Below, in pieces: positions 41,510 to 50,867 of a stretch of 62,080 bases of DNA. The notes under the pieces are model-generated. The model was not told the DNA's origin. It did not search any database and saw nothing but the letters and a program-made list of their open reading frames with translations. Source of the stretch: JAAYCI01 sp964370165 (lineage in GTDB: Bacteria; Bacillota; Clostridia; Oscillospirales; Ruminococcaceae); the NCBI GenBank assembly GCA_964370165.1, contig CAYJIG010000006.1, positions 1 to 62,080 on the forward strand. Reading direction: 5' to 3'. Position numbers and translations under genes: made by a program. Within the stretch, counting starts at the first letter, position 1; every line of letters starts with the position of its first letter.

Positions 41510-42775
41510 TTACCATTTGCGTTTTTTGCGTGATTTGTGTTTTTGGGAAGGCATTTTCTTGGCACTACGCTCCAGTTTTTCCATTTTTTTGCTAGAGCCT
41601 TTAGGCAGATGTGATTTTGCAGCAGAAGATGAAGACTTGCGTATAAGTTTTATAATAACCATTAAAATGATGACTACTAAAACTATGCCAATTGCGATAA
41701 TTAGCCATATGGTAGGCAGCGCAGGAAGGCCGGGGATGGTGATGGTAGGCCATATGCTTTGCAGTAGCGAGGATGCATCGTCGGTACTTGTTACGGGTGT
41801 GGACGACACGCTATTTTGTAAGCTTTCGGTATCGGTGGCAAAGTTTTCTTTAAACAGGAAGAATGACGAAAGGCCTGATTTTTGAAAATCTGTTGCCATC
41901 AAAGCTGTGGCAGCCTGTGCAGTGAGAACGTCGTCGGGCATGCTGTCAGGGCTTTCAGAAAAGCTACCGTCTTCGTTTTGAAACACAAGCAAAGCATCAG
42001 AGGGAGCCGGCAATGAAGGCTCCAGCTTTTCTTCTCCAAGACAGGCCAAGGCCAGGCTGACTTCGGCGGTGAGAGCAGGGCTAGGCGCGCCGTCTAGGTC
42101 AAACCCACCGTATGCGTTTTGCATATCTTTAAGATAAGAAAGTGCGTTTAGTATCACTCCGTCGATGGTTTCATCACCGCTATAGTAAGACAGTGCCTGT
42201 AATACACGTGCTGTGGTGATAACACTCGATGTGCCGCCAAAGCCAAACCCGCCGTCAGGATTACGTGCAGTGGCTAAATTCAGCGCTGTGCTTTGCGTCG
42301 ATATTTCACTTGGCGGCATAGCACCGGCCGGCCCGTATAAAATCAGCATCATGGCAACCGTTTCGATATCGGAGCCGTCAGTGCTAATATCGGCCAAAGC
42401 AGAAGATAGCATGGGCGCAGTTTGCGTGAAATCTTCGCCAAAAAATGCAAGCGTTAAAGCTTGATGTACACTTTGATCAGTGGTTTGAGAAGCGGCGTCG
42501 GCAGACTCTGAATGTGCCATTAAAGCGGTGCGATAGCTTTGAGCAGGCGCATCACCGGGAAAAATGTACCCACTGCGCAGTAAAGCAATTGCAGCAAGCT
42601 CGTCCCCAACATCAAGGTTTTCGTAAGAACTTTTCAGGTAATCCAGACTTTTTTGTGTACTAAAAGAAAAAACGTCTGCAGATATAGTAGTGGCATTTAT
42701 AGCGGTGGGAAATGAAAAAATAAAAGCCAGCATCGCAAAAAAGGTAATACAATATAATTTTGTAAGTGTTTTCAT
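41510..42775 (-). CDS. Surface protein with prenyltransferase/terpene-cyclase-like repeats
   Basis: This 421-residue protein has an N-terminal signal peptide, an alpha-toroid body with repeats NPDGGFGFGG, NAYGGFDLDG and NEDGSFSES (QW/prenyltransferase-type), a Ser/Thr linker near 320-335, one membrane helix (about 350-375) and a Lys/Arg-rich cytoplasmic tail. The repeats resemble those of squalene cyclase-like folds, but no catalytic DxDD or zinc site is visible. It is likely an anchored surface protein with a binding role. The start MKTLTKLYCITFF fits a secretion signal. Transcribed alone on the minus strand. Confidence 0.75.
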   Translation of the reverse strand: MKTLTKLYCITFFAMLAFIFSFPTAINATTISADVFSFSTQKSLDYLKSSYENLDVGDELAAIALLRSGYIFPGDAPAQSYRTALMAHSESADAASQTTDQSVHQALTLAFFGEDFTQTAPMLSSALADISTDGSDIETVAMMLILYGPAGAMPPSEISTQSTALNLATARNPDGGFGFGGTSSVITTARVLQALSYYSGDETIDGVILNALSYLKDMQNAYGGFDLDGAPSPALTAEVSLALACLGEEKLEPSLPAPSDALLVFQNEDGSFSESPDSMPDDVLTAQAATALMATDFQKSGLSSFFLFKENFATDTESLQNSVSSTPVTSTDDASSLLQSIWPTITIPGLPALPTIWLIIAIGIVLVVIILMVIIKLIRKSSSSAAKSHLPKGSSKKMEKLERSAKKMPSQKHKSRKKRKW

Positions 42776-42959
42776 GAATTTTAAAGTTTGACACTTTCTA
42801 TGATATTTTCACTAAATAAAACCCTGATAAGTTGTAAGTAAACATTTTTTTAAAAGCTAACATATTTACCGGAAAAAGTCAAACGAAAGAAATGGCTGAA
42901 TCAAAACATCAGGCAAAAAATAAAATGGTGATAACACGAAGAAAAACAGATTAACTGTG

Positions 42960-42988
42960 TGGACAAAAAAGCAAAAATGTGCTATATT
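42960..42988 (+). promoter_or_regulatory. Promoter of the ATP-grasp ligase/asparagine synthase genes
   Basis: TGGACA-N17-TATATT, about 70 bases before the ligase start. The rest of the 284-base gap is AT-rich; I see no other element in it except a 20-codon frame without convincing support. Confidence 0.55.
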
Positions 42989-43059
42989 ATTAGCTTGGAA
43001 ACACAAGGGTATGCTGTGCTGTGAAATATCCTAAAAAAGCCGTTTAAAGAAGGTGACTT

Positions 43060-44283
43060 ATGAAAAATATACAGCCGGTTTTGCTGGGCGCTGACATGAA
43101 CTGCTACTCGGTGGCGAGGGCTTTTCACGAAGCCTATGGCGTAGTATCAAAGGCGTTCGGGCGTTTTGCCATGGGCGAGACAAAATATTCCCGTATTGTG
43201 GACTTTACTGCGGTGGAAAACTTTGAAAATGATGCAGTGATTGTGCAAACGTTGCAGCAATATGCCAAGAAAAATCCAGCACCCACCAAGATTTTGATGG
43301 GATGCACTGACGACTACATCGCGGTGATTATCAGAAACAAAGAAGTGCTGAAAAAGCACTATATCACGCCGTATATAGACGAGCCGCTGAAAGAAAAGCT
43401 AGAGTCGAAAGACGATTTTTACCAGCTTTGCCAAAAATATGATATCCCATACCCAAAAACGGTAGTGGTATATAGTGCGGATGAAAAAGAAAAACTTGAT
43501 AGCTTGCCGTTTGAGTTTCCGGTGATTATAAAGCCTTCCAGCAGTATACAGTATTGGAAGCATCCTTTTGACGGGATGAAAAAAGTGTATACGGCAAAAA
43601 ATGTAGACGATGCAAAAGAAATTGTAGATGTTATTTTTGCCTCGGGATATGCAGAACCGCTTATTATTCAAGATACAATCCCCGGCGCAGACGATCAAAT
43701 GCGGGTATTGACCGCCTATTGTAACCGTCACGCAAAAGTGGAAATGGTATGTCTTGGCCATGTGCTTTTGGAAGAGCACACACCCAAAGCTATTGGTAAC
43801 CACGCCGCCATTATAACGGAATATAACCGTCCACTGATGGAAAAGCTGACAGAATTTTTGGAAGATATCGGGTATGTAGGCTTTGCCAACTTTGATATAA
43901 AATACGACACAAGAGATAACCAGTACAAGGTGTTTGAAATAAACCTGCGCCAGGGTCGCAGTAACTACTATGTTACAGGTGCCGGTTTAAACATAGCAAA
44001 ATATATTGTGAATGACAGAATCCTAAAAAAAGAAGCCGAAACAGTGCTTTATTTTAATGAAGAGCGCTACTGGCATTCTATCCCAAACGATGTTGTGTGG
44101 CAATATACAAAAGATGCAGAAATCGCAAAAAAAGTCATGGATATAGCTGCAAAAAAGCAGGATACTACTGCTTTAGACTATGCATATGACTTGCGAAGAA
44201 ACCCGCTAAGAAGGATATACTTGTGGGAACATTATCGCAGATATCACAAAAAATACAAAACATATTGCGAAAAAATACGCTAA
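43060..44283 (+). CDS. ATP-grasp carboxylate-amine ligase, D-aspartate-ligase-like
   Basis: This 407-residue ATP-grasp enzyme begins PVLLGADMNCYSVARAFHEA, which closely recalls the start of the Enterococcus faecium D-aspartate ligase (PILLGSDMNVYGMARSF, from memory). The ATP-grasp core includes FPVIIKPSSSIQYWKHPF and the metal-binding FEINLRQGRSNYY. D-aspartate ligases attach the beta-carboxyl of D-Asp to the peptidoglycan stem lysine. The ATG has GAAGGTGA upstream. An asparagine synthase follows after 54 bases, as expected if the added Asp is then amidated. The amino-acid substrate is inferred from similarity and context. Confidence 0.8.
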   Translation: MKNIQPVLLGADMNCYSVARAFHEAYGVVSKAFGRFAMGETKYSRIVDFTAVENFENDAVIVQTLQQYAKKNPAPTKILMGCTDDYIAVIIRNKEVLKKHYITPYIDEPLKEKLESKDDFYQLCQKYDIPYPKTVVVYSADEKEKLDSLPFEFPVIIKPSSSIQYWKHPFDGMKKVYTAKNVDDAKEIVDVIFASGYAEPLIIQDTIPGADDQMRVLTAYCNRHAKVEMVCLGHVLLEEHTPKAIGNHAAIITEYNRPLMEKLTEFLEDIGYVGFANFDIKYDTRDNQYKVFEINLRQGRSNYYVTGAGLNIAKYIVNDRILKKEAETVLYFNEERYWHSIPNDVVWQYTKDAEIAKKVMDIAAKKQDTTALDYAYDLRRNPLRRIYLWEHYRRYHKKYKTYCEKIR

Positions 44284-44337
44284 AACGATTGGATTATACG
44301 ATAAAAAGTCTATGTCCGGAAAGAACATGGTGAAGAG

Positions 44338-46224
44338 ATGTGTGGATATGTTGGGTTTGTGGATGACCGCAGCCAAATAGACAAAGAAAAAATATTAAAG
44401 CCTATGATGGATAGGATTATACATCGTGGGCCGGACATGCATGGCGCTTACGCGGACGATGCAGTGGCGCTGGGTTTTCGTCGTTTGTCTATTTTGGACT
44501 TATCTGACGCCGGCGCACAACCGATGTATAATGAAGACGGCAGTGTGGTGGTGGTGTTCAACGGCGAGATTTATAACTTTCAAGAGCTGAGAGAAGAACT
44601 TCTCAAAAAAGGCCACACATTTGCCAGTGGCACCGATACCGAAGTTTTGGTGCACGGATATGAAGAATGGAAAGAAAACATGGTGGCAAAACTGCGTGGC
44701 ATGTTCAGTTTTGCCATTTGGGACAAAACCACAAAAGCGCTACTTTTCGCAAGAGACCCATTTGGTATAAAGCCGTTTTACTACACAGTGACAAAGGACG
44801 GCGGGTTGATTTTCGGTAGCGAAATCAAAAGCTTTTTAGAGCATCCGGATTTTGTGAAGAAAGTAAATCCCAACGCTTTGCGACCGTATCTGTCTTTCCA
44901 GTATGCCGCCGGTGACGACACATTTTTTGATGGGGTATATTCTTTGGCGCAGGGACACTACTGCACATGGGAAAACGGCAAGATGCAAAAAGTGAGATAT
45001 CATGATGTAGATTTTGCGCCCCATGACAAATGGAGTTTTGAAGAAACGGCAGAAAAAATCGACGATGTCATAAACGAAAGTGTGACGGCGCATCGCATCA
45101 GTGATGTGAAAGTAGGCAGCTTTTTGTCCGGTGGAGTGGACTCCAGCTATATCACTGCTTGCCTTTTGCCTGAAAATTCATTCTCTGTCGGGTTTGCTCC
45201 GGGCAAAAATGACGCACAAGACAAGTTCAACGAGACAAACTACGCAAAAGAACTTAGTGAAATGCTGAACGTAAAAAACTACAGAAAACTGCTGTCGGCC
45301 GAGGAATGTTTTGCGGCGTTTTCGGATATTCAATATCACATGGACCAGCCACAATCGAACCCATCCAGTGTACCACTTTGGTTTTTGGCAAAGCTGGCTC
45401 GTGAGCATGTGACGGTGGTGTTATCGGGTGAGGGTGCCGACGAGATATTTGGCGGGTATGACCTTTATGTAGATACCCCTACCATGAAACGCTTTAAGAA
45501 AACACCACGTGTGATGCGCCGAGCTCTGGGTAGTATTGCTAAAAAAATGCCTGCGTTTAAAGGCCGTAATTTCCTCTTAAAAAGTGCGGAAAAACCTGAG
45601 GATTGGTTTATAGGTCAGGCCGGTATCTTCACAAAAGAAGAAGCAGATGTGGTTTTAAACTCGGCATACCAAGGTGGAGATACAGCAGAAAAACTGGCAA
45701 AACCTTATTACGATAGGGTAAAAGATGCGCCGGAACTGACAAAAAAACAATATATTGACTTAAATTTGTGGCTTCCTGGTGATATCCTGCTGAAAGCCGA
45801 CAAGATGTGTATGGCACATTCGTTGGAGCTTCGTGTACCTTTTTTAGATAAAAAAGTGATGGCTCTGGCCGAAAAAATCCCTGCACACTATAATATTAAA
45901 GGCACAGAAAACAAAGTGGTTTTCCGCCATGCGGCAAATAAAACATTGCCCGACGAATGGGCAAACAGGCCTAAAAAAGGCTTCCCCGTACCCATTCGGC
46001 ACTGGCTGCGTGAAGAAAAATACTACTCAGTGGTGAAAGAATATTTTGAAAGTGAATACGCTGCCGAATTTTTCAGCGCAGAAAAGATAAGCTATCTTTT
46101 AGAGATGCACTATCAAGGCAAGGCAAACTACGCCAGGAAAATATGGACAATATTCACCTTTTTAGTGTGGTATAAGCGGTTCTTTATTGATGAAGCATCG
46201 AATGCAAGTAAATCAAGTGTATAG
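44338..46224 (+). CDS. asnB: Asparagine synthase (glutamine-hydrolysing)
   Basis: This 628-residue enzyme has an N-terminal class II glutaminase domain with Cys2 in MCGYVGF, RGPDMHGAY and NGEIYNF, and a C-terminal synthetase domain with the ATP loop FLSGGVDSSYIT and SGEGADEIFGGYD. It may make free asparagine, or amidate cell-wall carboxylates like AsnH of lactococci or AsnB of Bacillus; its pairing with the D-aspartate-ligase-like gene favours the wall role. GGTGAAG precedes the ATG. No membrane segment is seen, so it acts in the cytoplasm. Confidence 0.94.
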   Translation: MCGYVGFVDDRSQIDKEKILKPMMDRIIHRGPDMHGAYADDAVALGFRRLSILDLSDAGAQPMYNEDGSVVVVFNGEIYNFQELREELLKKGHTFASGTDTEVLVHGYEEWKENMVAKLRGMFSFAIWDKTTKALLFARDPFGIKPFYYTVTKDGGLIFGSEIKSFLEHPDFVKKVNPNALRPYLSFQYAAGDDTFFDGVYSLAQGHYCTWENGKMQKVRYHDVDFAPHDKWSFEETAEKIDDVINESVTAHRISDVKVGSFLSGGVDSSYITACLLPENSFSVGFAPGKNDAQDKFNETNYAKELSEMLNVKNYRKLLSAEECFAAFSDIQYHMDQPQSNPSSVPLWFLAKLAREHVTVVLSGEGADEIFGGYDLYVDTPTMKRFKKTPRVMRRALGSIAKKMPAFKGRNFLLKSAEKPEDWFIGQAGIFTKEEADVVLNSAYQGGDTAEKLAKPYYDRVKDAPELTKKQYIDLNLWLPGDILLKADKMCMAHSLELRVPFLDKKVMALAEKIPAHYNIKGTENKVVFRHAANKTLPDEWANRPKKGFPVPIRHWLREEKYYSVVKEYFESEYAAEFFSAEKISYLLEMHYQGKANYARKIWTIFTFLVWYKRFFIDEASNASKSSV

Positions 46225-46285
46225 ACAGTAGTCAATACACACAATATATTTTGTATAAATGTAGTTAATACTACCGGAGGTTTAA

Positions 46286-48244
46286 ATGGAAAGAGAAAAA
46301 TATTACATTACAACGGCAATTGCCTACACATCTCGCAAACCGCATATCGGAAACAGTTACGAGGTGGTGTTGACTGATGCGATAGCACGTTTGAAACGTA
46401 TGGAAGGAAAAGATGTGTTTTTCCTTACCGGAACCGATGAGCATGGCCAAAAAATAGAGGAAGATGCAGCTAAATCAGGTGTGAGCCCGCAAGAACATGT
46501 GGACAAGGTGGCGGCGCAAGTGCGTGATATTTGTGACGTGCTGAACACAAGCTATGACAAGTTTATCCGTACAACGGACGACTATCATAAAAAATCTGTG
46601 CAGGATATTTTCACAAAGCTGTATGAGCAAGGTGATATTTATAAAGCGCAGTATGAGGGCTGGTACTGTGTGCCGGACGAAAGCTTTTTCACAGATAGCC
46701 AGCTGGTAGATGGCAAGTGTCCCGAATGTGGCCGTGAAGTGCGTAAATCTTCGGAAGAGGCCTATTTCTTCAAGATGTCAAACTACCAAAAAAGGCTGGA
46801 AGAGCATATTGAAAAGAACCCTGATTTCATCTTCCCTGAAAGCCGTAAAAAAGAGATGATTAACAATTTTTTGAAGCCGGGACTGCAAGATTTATGTGTT
46901 TCCCGCTCTTCTTTCAAATGGGGCGTGCCTGTTCCGTTTGACGAAGGCCATGTGATTTATGTGTGGATAGACGCGCTTTCAAACTACATCACGGCCCTTG
47001 GGTATACTCCCGACGAAAAGGGTGAGTTATATAAAAAATATTGGCCGGCTCAGGTGCATGTTATTGGCAAAGATATTCTGCGTTTTCACACTATTTATTG
47101 GCCGATTGTGCTGATGGCGCTGGGCGAAGAGCTACCCGAGCGTATATTTGGGCACCCATGGCTTTTGTCAGGCGAAGATAAAATGAGCAAAAGCCGTGGC
47201 AACGTGATGTATGCCGATGATCTGGCGAAGATGATTGGCGTGGATGGCGTGCGGTATTATCTGCTGGCAGAAATGCCATATGCCCAAGACGGAACCATCA
47301 CATACGAGAGAATTTTTGAGCGTTATAATAGCGATTTGGCCAACACCCTAGGCAATCTTGTCAATCGCAGCATCGCAATGACACAAAAATATTTTGGCGG
47401 CAAGGTGCCAAACGTGCGTAAAAGCGCCGAGATTGATAAGGAAATGATGCAGGCATGCATGGACGCTAAGCTGAAAATGATAGACAAGCTGAGCAATTTT
47501 AGATGTGCCGATGCCATGGACGCAGTGATAGGTCTGGCAAAACGTGCAAACAAGTATATCGACGAGACTACACCGTGGGTGCTGGGTAAAGACGAGGCAC
47601 AAAAAGATCGCCTGGCGGCGGTGATGTACAATCTTTTAGAAACTGCACGTTATATCGGGGTGCTAATATCCCCGTTTTTGCCGGATACAGCAACGGAGAT
47701 TTTCCGCCAGCTGGGCTGTAGCGAAGAATGGCAGACTCTAGGTACACTTGGCGAATATGGTGTATCGCCTGCTTTTGAGACGCAGTCTCCAACACCTCTT
47801 TTTGCTCGTCTCGACACCGAAGCTCTTATGAAAGAGTTGGACGGCGAAGAAGAAACGCAGCAAGCTAAAAAAGAAAAGCCCGCCAAGGCAAAAAAAGAGA
47901 AAGTCACGCCCGCCACAGGCGAAATCACCTATGATGATTTTATGCAAACCACCCTTTGTGTGGGTGAGATTAAGGCCTGTGAAAAGGTGGAAAAAGCCGA
48001 TAAACTTTTAAAACTGACAGTGTTTGACGGCCAAAAAGAGCGCACTATAGTATCGGGAATTGCACCGTGGTATACCGAGAGCGACCTTGTGGGTAAGAAA
48101 ATCATCATTGTGGCGAACTTGAAACCTGCGAAACTGCGTGGTATTCAAAGTGAAGGAATGCTTCTTGCGGCAGATGGCGCCGAAGGCGAGGCACAAGTGG
48201 TATTTTTGCCGGATGACGCTGTACCCGGCAGCCGTGTGCGGTAG
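46286..48244 (+). CDS. metG: Methionyl-tRNA synthetase
   Basis: This 652-residue class I synthetase has the HIGH-equivalent KPHIGNSYE, a zinc knuckle with CPECGREV, KMSKSRGN, and the anticodon-binding helical domain. Residues about 515-545 are a Lys/Ala/Glu linker, and the C-terminal 110 residues form an EMAP/Trbp111 tRNA-binding domain that includes VGEIKACEKVEKADKLLKL. The ATG follows GGAGG. No T-box leader fits in the 61-base gap upstream. TatD follows, a common neighbour in Firmicutes. Confidence 0.98.
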   Translation: MEREKYYITTAIAYTSRKPHIGNSYEVVLTDAIARLKRMEGKDVFFLTGTDEHGQKIEEDAAKSGVSPQEHVDKVAAQVRDICDVLNTSYDKFIRTTDDYHKKSVQDIFTKLYEQGDIYKAQYEGWYCVPDESFFTDSQLVDGKCPECGREVRKSSEEAYFFKMSNYQKRLEEHIEKNPDFIFPESRKKEMINNFLKPGLQDLCVSRSSFKWGVPVPFDEGHVIYVWIDALSNYITALGYTPDEKGELYKKYWPAQVHVIGKDILRFHTIYWPIVLMALGEELPERIFGHPWLLSGEDKMSKSRGNVMYADDLAKMIGVDGVRYYLLAEMPYAQDGTITYERIFERYNSDLANTLGNLVNRSIAMTQKYFGGKVPNVRKSAEIDKEMMQACMDAKLKMIDKLSNFRCADAMDAVIGLAKRANKYIDETTPWVLGKDEAQKDRLAAVMYNLLETARYIGVLISPFLPDTATEIFRQLGCSEEWQTLGTLGEYGVSPAFETQSPTPLFARLDTEALMKELDGEEETQQAKKEKPAKAKKEKVTPATGEITYDDFMQTTLCVGEIKACEKVEKADKLLKLTVFDGQKERTIVSGIAPWYTESDLVGKKIIIVANLKPAKLRGIQSEGMLLAADGAEGEAQVVFLPDDAVPGSRVR

Positions 48245-48293
48245 TGAATTTGTATTAGATTTCACCATGTGAAAGCATGGCACAGGAGAAAAA

Positions 48294-49094
48294 ATGGAAA
48301 GATTGATAGCGGAAACCCACGCACATTACACCGCAAACAGGTTCAACAAAAACCGCACAGAGCTTTTAGAAAGCCTTCCTTCCAAAGGTGTGGCGTTTGT
48401 GGTGGATTGTGGCACAGACCTTGAAACATCACAGGAAAGCCTTGCTTTGGCAAAGAAATATCCATACATATATACTGCGGTGGGTATCCATCCGCAAAGC
48501 CTTATTGAAGATGACGCTTCCACCAACACACAGTTTGGCGGTGACTGGCGGGCAGAACTAAAGGCGATGATGCCGCTGTTTGAAGAAGAAAAAGTGGTGG
48601 CGGTGGGTGAAGCCGGCCTTGACCATCACTGGCCGGTACCAAGAGATGAACAGCTTATCTTGTTTGAAGAACAGATTAAACTGGCGATGGAACTGGACTT
48701 GCCATTGATTGTGCACGACAGAGAAGCCCATGAAGAGACATATCGTCTCTTGAAAAAGTATAAACCACACGGGGTGCTACATTCGTTTTCAGGCTCGGCA
48801 GAAGACGCAAAATGGCTGTGCAAACAAGGTATGTATATCGGGTTTACAGGCGTGGTCACCTTTAAAAATGCAAAGCATCCGTTGCAGGTCTCGGCCACCA
48901 TTCCGGATGAATATTTAGTGCTGGAAACAGACTGCCCATATATGGCGCCGGAACCTTTCCGCGGTAAAACCAGTGACAGCTCGATGATATTCTACATCGC
49001 CGAAAAAATTGCTTCGGTACGAGGCATGTCTACCGAAACACTGCTAAAGCAAACAATGGAAAACGCAAAAAGGTTGTTTTCAATACAAGATTAA
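48294..49094 (+). CDS. tatD: TatD-family metal-dependent hydrolase
   Basis: This 266-residue amidohydrolase-fold protein has the metal ligands of TatD nucleases: His pair in ETHAHYT, Glu in VGEAGLDHHW, His in IVHDREAHEE, His in LHSFSGSAED and Asp in ETDCPYMAPEP. TatD enzymes have 3'-5' exonuclease activity on DNA or RNA. The first motif is ETHAH rather than the common DTHCH. CACAGGAG precedes the ATG. It follows metG by 49 bases and likely shares its transcript. Confidence 0.92.
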   Translation: MERLIAETHAHYTANRFNKNRTELLESLPSKGVAFVVDCGTDLETSQESLALAKKYPYIYTAVGIHPQSLIEDDASTNTQFGGDWRAELKAMMPLFEEEKVVAVGEAGLDHHWPVPRDEQLILFEEQIKLAMELDLPLIVHDREAHEETYRLLKKYKPHGVLHSFSGSAEDAKWLCKQGMYIGFTGVVTFKNAKHPLQVSATIPDEYLVLETDCPYMAPEPFRGKTSDSSMIFYIAEKIASVRGMSTETLLKQTMENAKRLFSIQD

Positions 49095-49098
49095 AATA

Positions 49099-49127
49099 TG
49101 TAAACCGGTTTTAAAAATAGGTTGACA
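49099..49127. promoter_or_regulatory. Candidate BirA operator
   Basis: TGTAAACC-N13-GGTTGACA, an inverted repeat with one mismatch that resembles BirA sites (TGTAAACC-N14/15-GGTTTACA). The right half overlaps the -35 box TTGACA of the birA promoter, so binding would block transcription. Confidence 0.55.
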
Positions 49128-49150
49128 AACCTTTAAAAGGGCCCTATACT
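49122..49150 (+). promoter_or_regulatory. Promoter of birA-bioY
   Basis: TTGACA-N17-TATACT, a near-consensus promoter. Its -10 box lies inside the left arm of the downstream hairpin, so transcripts should begin in the hairpin itself. Confidence 0.75.
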
Positions 49151-49186
49151 GTACAGAGTGATAACTGTGTACAGTGTAGGGTTTTT
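49142..49186 (+). terminator. Hairpin terminating upstream transcription at the birA promoter
   Basis: CCCTATACTGTACA and TGTACAGTGTAGGG form a 14-bp stem with one G-U and a 12-base loop, followed by TTTTT. It can stop read-through from metG-tatD, while RNAs starting from the overlapping promoter lack most of the left arm and escape it. Confidence 0.7.
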
Positions 49187-49299
49187 GCTTTGATTTTGCT
49201 AAAAAGTATGAAAAAGCCTTCAAAAACAGTGAAAAAGTCGCAAAAATCATTAAAAAATGGCAAAAAACCTTAAAAAATAGTAAATTAAGAAGGTGAAGC

Positions 49300-50259
49300 A
49301 TGGACACAAAAAGTGAGCTGTTGGCACTGCTGAAACATAGCGGCAAAGAGTATATATCGGGTGAAAAAGCGGCCGAAAAGCTGGGTATATCTCGTGCGGC
49401 GGTGTGGAAAGCAGTGCAGGGATTGCAAAACCAGGGCCTGGCGGTGGAATCGGTGCGTGGTAAAGGATACCGGCTAACACAAACACCGGATTTATTCACA
49501 AAGGAAGCTTTGAGGCTGTATATCAAAGACAAAAATATACCCATTATGGTGCTTGATGAAGTGAAATCCACAAACACCGAGGCGAAAAAGTGGGCGCTGG
49601 ATGGTGCTCCTCACGGCGCAGTGATAGTGTCAAAAAAGCAGACAGGTGGCCGTGGACGCTTGGGTCGTACGTTCGAAAGTCCGCCGGGCGGACTATATAT
49701 CAGCGTGATTTTACGCTTGCCAAACAAAACAAGCGCAGGGCTGATAACTTCTGCGGCGGCTGTGGCGGTGCGTCGTGCGGTGGCCGACACCTGCGGGATA
49801 GCTCTTGATATCAAATGGGTGAATGATTTATATCTAAATGGTAAAAAATGTTGTGGTATTTTAAGCGAGGCAGGCACAGGGGTGGAAACCGGGGAGATTG
49901 AATATATAGTGGTTGGTATCGGACTAAATTACACTACGGCGATGGACGCTTTTCCAAAAGATGTAGCCAATATAGTCACGTCGCTGTATCCAAACTCTGG
50001 AGCACAGGTTCCTAGGATGGAGCTTGTGGGTGCTGTTTACAATCATCTGATATCGCTGTGTGAAGGCTTACCAGACACAGATTTTTTAGACGAATATCGA
50101 GCGGCAAACTTTGTACTTGGCAAAAAAGTGAATGTGATGAGTGGTAGTCCTTATGAGGCGCAAGCGATAGAAATAGACGACGAGGCATGCCTTGTTGTGG
50201 AGAAAGACGATGGCACAAAGTGTACATTGTCATATGGGGAAATATCTATAAAACTATAG
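49300..50259 (+). CDS. birA: Biotin protein ligase and biotin-operon repressor
   Basis: This 319-residue bifunctional protein has an N-terminal winged helix (AEKLGISRAAVWKAVQGL, residues 25-42), a catalytic domain with the biotinyl-AMP loop GGRGRLGR and KWVNDLYLNGKK, and a C-terminal SH3-like domain. It biotinylates carboxylases and, with the DNA-binding domain, should repress biotin genes. A candidate operator lies on its own promoter, implying autoregulation with bioY. GAAGGTGA precedes the ATG. Confidence 0.97.
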   Translation: MDTKSELLALLKHSGKEYISGEKAAEKLGISRAAVWKAVQGLQNQGLAVESVRGKGYRLTQTPDLFTKEALRLYIKDKNIPIMVLDEVKSTNTEAKKWALDGAPHGAVIVSKKQTGGRGRLGRTFESPPGGLYISVILRLPNKTSAGLITSAAAVAVRRAVADTCGIALDIKWVNDLYLNGKKCCGILSEAGTGVETGEIEYIVVGIGLNYTTAMDAFPKDVANIVTSLYPNSGAQVPRMELVGAVYNHLISLCEGLPDTDFLDEYRAANFVLGKKVNVMSGSPYEAQAIEIDDEACLVVEKDDGTKCTLSYGEISIKL

Positions 50260-50333
50260 TGCGAATTGAGATAAAATAACATCAATAGGCATGTTTTTAG
50301 ATGTCGACAATAAACTAAGAAAAGAGAAAGTAT

Positions 50334-50867
50334 ATGCGTAATAAAACAAAGAATCTTGTAATGATAGCTGTAATGACAGCTGTATTGGCAATATTATCGC
50401 CTATGTCTATTCCGTTGGGAACAATACCTGTGACGCTTTCGGTGTTTGCGGTATATTTAGTGGGGGCGTTGCTGCCCACGTCGTCTGCGATGGCCAGCAT
50501 AGCGCTGTATCTTGTGCTGGGTGGAATAGGTTTGCCGATTTTCTCTGCGTATCGTGGTGGCCCACAGATGTTGGTAGGACCAACAGGCGGATATCTAGTC
50601 GGATATTTCATCTTGGTATTTGTGGTTTCGATGGCGGTGAAGCACACTCAAAATTTAAGCTTGCAGATGGTGTTTGCCACAATAGCGCTCTTTGTGTTTT
50701 ATGTTGTGGGCACGCTATGGTACATGGTAGTAACGCAGTCTGATTTTTTATCGGGGCTGATGATTTGCGTGGTTCCGTTTATAATTCCGGACATGTGTAA
50801 AATGGTAGCGGCGCTAAGCCTGGCAAAAGTGATAAATAAAAGAATGGCAAAGGCAGGAGTACGATGA
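50334..50867 (+). CDS. bioY: BioY biotin transporter substrate-binding subunit
   Basis: This 177-residue ECF S component has about six membrane helices and BioY motifs: SIPLGTIPVTLSVFAVYLVG and YLVLGGIGLPIFSAYRGG, followed by VGPTGGYLVG. It takes up biotin, with or without an energy-coupling module encoded elsewhere. It is 75 bases downstream of birA. Its TGA overlaps the start of the CYTH gene. Confidence 0.96.
   Translation: MRNKTKNLVMIAVMTAVLAILSPMSIPLGTIPVTLSVFAVYLVGALLPTSSAMASIALYLVLGGIGLPIFSAYRGGPQMLVGPTGGYLVGYFILVFVVSMAVKHTQNLSLQMVFATIALFVFYVVGTLWYMVVTQSDFLSGLMICVVPFIIPDMCKMVAALSLAKVINKRMAKAGVR

Noticed and set aside
42890..42955. 20-codon frame starting ATG near 42893 in the gap before the ATP-grasp ligase gene.
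   Set aside because: Too short, weak ribosome binding site, no family and it precedes the promoter of the next gene.
46225..46285. T-box or other riboswitch upstream of metG.
   Set aside because: The gap is only 61 bases and lacks the needed stem and terminator.
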